DNA of 64,000 nucleotides. It comes from Ptiloglossa arizonensis (taxonomy: Eukaryota; Arthropoda; Insecta; Hymenoptera; Colletidae). Positions 61,602-64,000 of this stretch are shown here, piece after piece. The stretch spans positions 7,850,811 through 7,914,810 of the forward strand of contig NC_135058.1 in assembly GCF_051014685.1 (NCBI RefSeq). The letters run 5' to 3'. Every line of letters starts with the position of its first letter. The first letter of the stretch is position 1. The notes below the pieces were generated by a model. That model did no database searches, was not told the origin of the DNA, and saw only the letters and a list, made by a program, of their open reading frames with translations. Made by a program: the position numbers and the translations under genes.

Positions 61602-61938
61602 CGAGTAATTGTATATAATTTTCTTACGATCGTGTACTTGATACATACATTTCATACAATCGTCCACTTGGCGTATACTTTTCGTACAGTCGTGTATTTA
61701 GTATATAATTTCTTACTTTCGTTTATTCATTGTATGAATTTTTAACATCGTGTACTTGGTATATACTTTTCGTGCAATCGTGTACTTAGTATATACTTTT
61801 CGTACAATCGTGTACTTAGTGTATCATTTCTTAGGATTGCGTATTTAGTATACAAATACGTACAATCGTGTACTTAGTATATACTTTTCGTGCGATCGAG
61901 TATTTAATACATAATTTCTTACAATTGTGTTAGTATAT
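61602..61938 (+). repeat. minisatellite, unit about 30 bp, about 11 units, two alternating unit types
   Basis: It begins 113 bp after the stop codon of the secreted-protein gene. Type A is close to CGTGTACTTAGTATATACTT plus TTCGTACAAT. Type B shares the first half but ends with AATTTCTTAC. The order is roughly B A A B x A A B x A B, where x is an atypical unit, suggesting a 90-bp higher-order period. It probably lies in or just beyond the 3' untranslated region. Confidence 0.75.
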
Positions 61939-64000
61939 AGTTTCGACCGACTTCGACGCGCGAATAATACTTTTACATTTTTTGGAGCGTTGTAAAGAAC
62001 GAGAAATTTGTTCGAGCGCTTTATTTATTATACAACGAACGCTCTGTAACACCGTTGAGTTTATTAATAATTTTGCGAGAACGATTTACGACCACCGTTG
62101 CGGGAATTCTTCCATCTTCCTAAATGGTCGCACGCGGTTCAATAAATAACGCTTGATTGTTATTTCGTTGGATCGCGATCGTCCGGATCGACCGACTAAT
62201 TATTAATAAACGAGGATCGAGTACAAAATTTTCAACCGAGAATAATCGCGCGCGGGTAAACGAGAAATCGTACAATACGTTTCCGCGCGAAGCGTCGTTT
62301 TCGAGATAACTCATTTTGTAAATCTTGACTAATGTGTCATTCTGAAATTCATTATCTCTATTTGCGCGTACATTCGCAAACATCGACGACGCTGCGTTTC
62401 GAAGCGACGTAACGTTCCGTTTTTAACATTTATTTATTTTAGAAGATAATAATTATACCTCCCGATCGTCTAGTGTGGGCTCGGTAAATTAAAGAACGAT
62501 AAACTCGAAAGAGAGCCGAACGCATTTGATCGATTGGATTCGCGCGATCATTGACCAGATAAAAATCGAGAAATTTTCGTCACTGTCCGATCGCGAAACG
62601 AGAAAAAACTCCCTGACGATTGTGACGGTACAAAATCGTGGACCACGAGAAGCGGATAAAGTGTATTCCACATTTTTCCAAGTAAAAGACTTGATATTTG
62701 TTCAGACCTTATCGTTTCTGTAAATCCTCTGTTACGTTTGGTCTATTTGAACTCCCGATGAATAATTTGCCTCGTCGCTCTGAATTTTAATCCCGTAAAC
62801 GCCTCGTCGGCGACTCGCTTTTTCGGTTTATATTTCATTTAACGCTGTTTCCAATTGTGACAATTAAACCAGCGTCTAACGGCGCGACGTGGAACAACAC
62901 CGATCTAAATCCACGATAAATAATGCCTGATCGAATGCACTTGCACTTGGTAATTTTCTATGTCCTCGAGAATGAAAAATGTTCATTCACGATTTCGACC
63001 ACCTCCTATCCTCGAGGAATCATCCCGTTTCGATTATACCGCGAATTACGTCCCATCTTGTACAATATAAAACTTCTCGAACGACGAGATTGCGAAGGAA
63101 ATAGACCAGGTGCGGAAGATTGATACCCGACCGGTAAAATGTAATACTTCTCGCGACACAGGAGATATCGAAATTCGAATATTTCCCTTTTGCGTTTTTT
63201 TTTTTGTTCCCAAATGATTTTTATCGACGATATCGAATGATTTTCGAATTTATGTTTATTGGACGTTGGACGTTAGCCGGTTCTGTGTACGATAACTATA
63301 CGAATCGAGGGGAAAGAAATATCGATAGAGGACAGGGAACAGTCAGCTCTGCTATCAATTAAAGTTAAATCCATTAAAAACGAACGATTACGAGTACAAT
63401 CGAATGGCGGTTGCAAATAGAATCGTTCGAACCTCCCATTGCGAAGCGACTTTTCAATAATAATAACATCGATCGTTTTGTCTTTTAACGCAATTGGGAT
63501 TGTCGTACGGTCACAATGGCGCGTTCATGGCGGGCAACTGAAGCAATATTGTTATTAAATTTTACAGGATACGTACGTAAATACCGTGGTTTAAAATGTT
63601 GCGAAAAATCGATGAACACGGTTCGATGGAATAATATTCCATTGTAACGTGGTTTGTCGCTACTCGCCGTTTCCATTGAACGTTTTGTTCCAGCAATGTT
63701 CCGATTGTTACTTTGCAATAACACGAGCACCAATCATTTCAGAAATACATTGCATTTGTAGCGTAACGAACGCCACCCGTAATTTCGACGCTATCCAAAG
63801 GCGGTACGTTGTTATTACGAAATTTAACGGTATTACGTTCTCATCGCATTGACGAATCGATCTAAATTGCAATTAGTCGTTCGAATCTACTGTTCATCGA
63901 TCGTCGTTAAATTAACATTGTCTATCCACGAACGATAATTGCCAGTTGATTTATTCCCGGTGGATAATAAGTGATAAAAGAATGTTTATTCTCGGAATCG
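61939..64000. other. downstream flank, nothing recognised
   Basis: AT-rich DNA with short overlapping open frames only (60-87 codons). A T-rich run lies near 63,197-63,206. No second gene or RNA gene is seen before the window ends. Confidence 0.45.
62141..62146 (+). other. possible poly(A) signal AATAAA for the secreted-protein gene
   Basis: This AATAAA lies 652 bp after the stop codon, beyond the minisatellite. Nothing else marks it as the true signal, and weaker variants lie closer. The 3' end is therefore not settled. Confidence 0.15.

Noticed and set aside
61602..61938. Regular 30-bp repeats that superficially resemble a CRISPR array
   Set aside because: Units abut with no unique spacers, and the context is an insect gene's 3' flank. 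It is a minisatellite.

Overview
The window reads as insect nuclear DNA, most likely from a hymenopteran and perhaps a bee. The reasons are moderate AT content with abundant, undepleted CpG (TCGA and TTCGAA words are everywhere), GT-AG introns, very low gene density, and many short diverged tandem duplications with no bacterial-style gene packing. The species assignment is inference. No sequence search could be run.

Only one gene can be modelled with good support. It lies on the plus strand at 56,855-61,489 and has three coding exons (56,855-57,086; 58,826-59,077; 61,224-61,489) joined by phase-1 introns. It encodes a 249-residue secreted protein with no cysteine in the mature chain. The protein has a signal peptide, a Gly/Tyr/Lys-rich middle and an Asp/Gly/His/Ser/Tyr-rich tail ending in His-Tyr-Tyr. 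Its style matches insect extracellular glycine/histidine-rich proteins of the DUF4779 type or cuticle-like proteins. Its second intron contains a decayed array of repeats with units of about 180-270 bp. A minisatellite with units of about 30 bp begins 113 bp after its stop codon.

The first 56.8 kb has no gene that I can name. It is either intergenic or intronic to a gene whose exons lie outside the window. Two short plausible coding pieces stand out. One is a minus-strand open frame at 44,088-44,294 with a signal-peptide-like start and a good splice donor. The other is a plus-strand open frame at 49,620-49,964 holding an internal peptide repeat, whose two DNA copies differ mostly at third codon positions. 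Both are candidates only.

The rest of the upstream region alternates AT-rich, stop-dense spacer with GC-richer or less repetitive blocks that could be enhancers or unrecognised exons. These blocks lie near 2.9-3.7, 7.8-8.2, 8.7, 15.9-16.2, 17.9-18.3, 22.2-22.5, 31.0-31.4, 32.4-33.7 and 41.4-42.2 kb. Several independent tandem duplications are present (15.4, 24.5, 27.7, 40.8 and 47.6 kb). A dispersed repeat pair of about 550 bp lies at 23.7 and 28.4 kb.

I found no RNA gene, no intact transposon and no new multi-gene system. The points most worth checking are the secreted-protein gene, the two short candidate coding pieces and the structured repeats.
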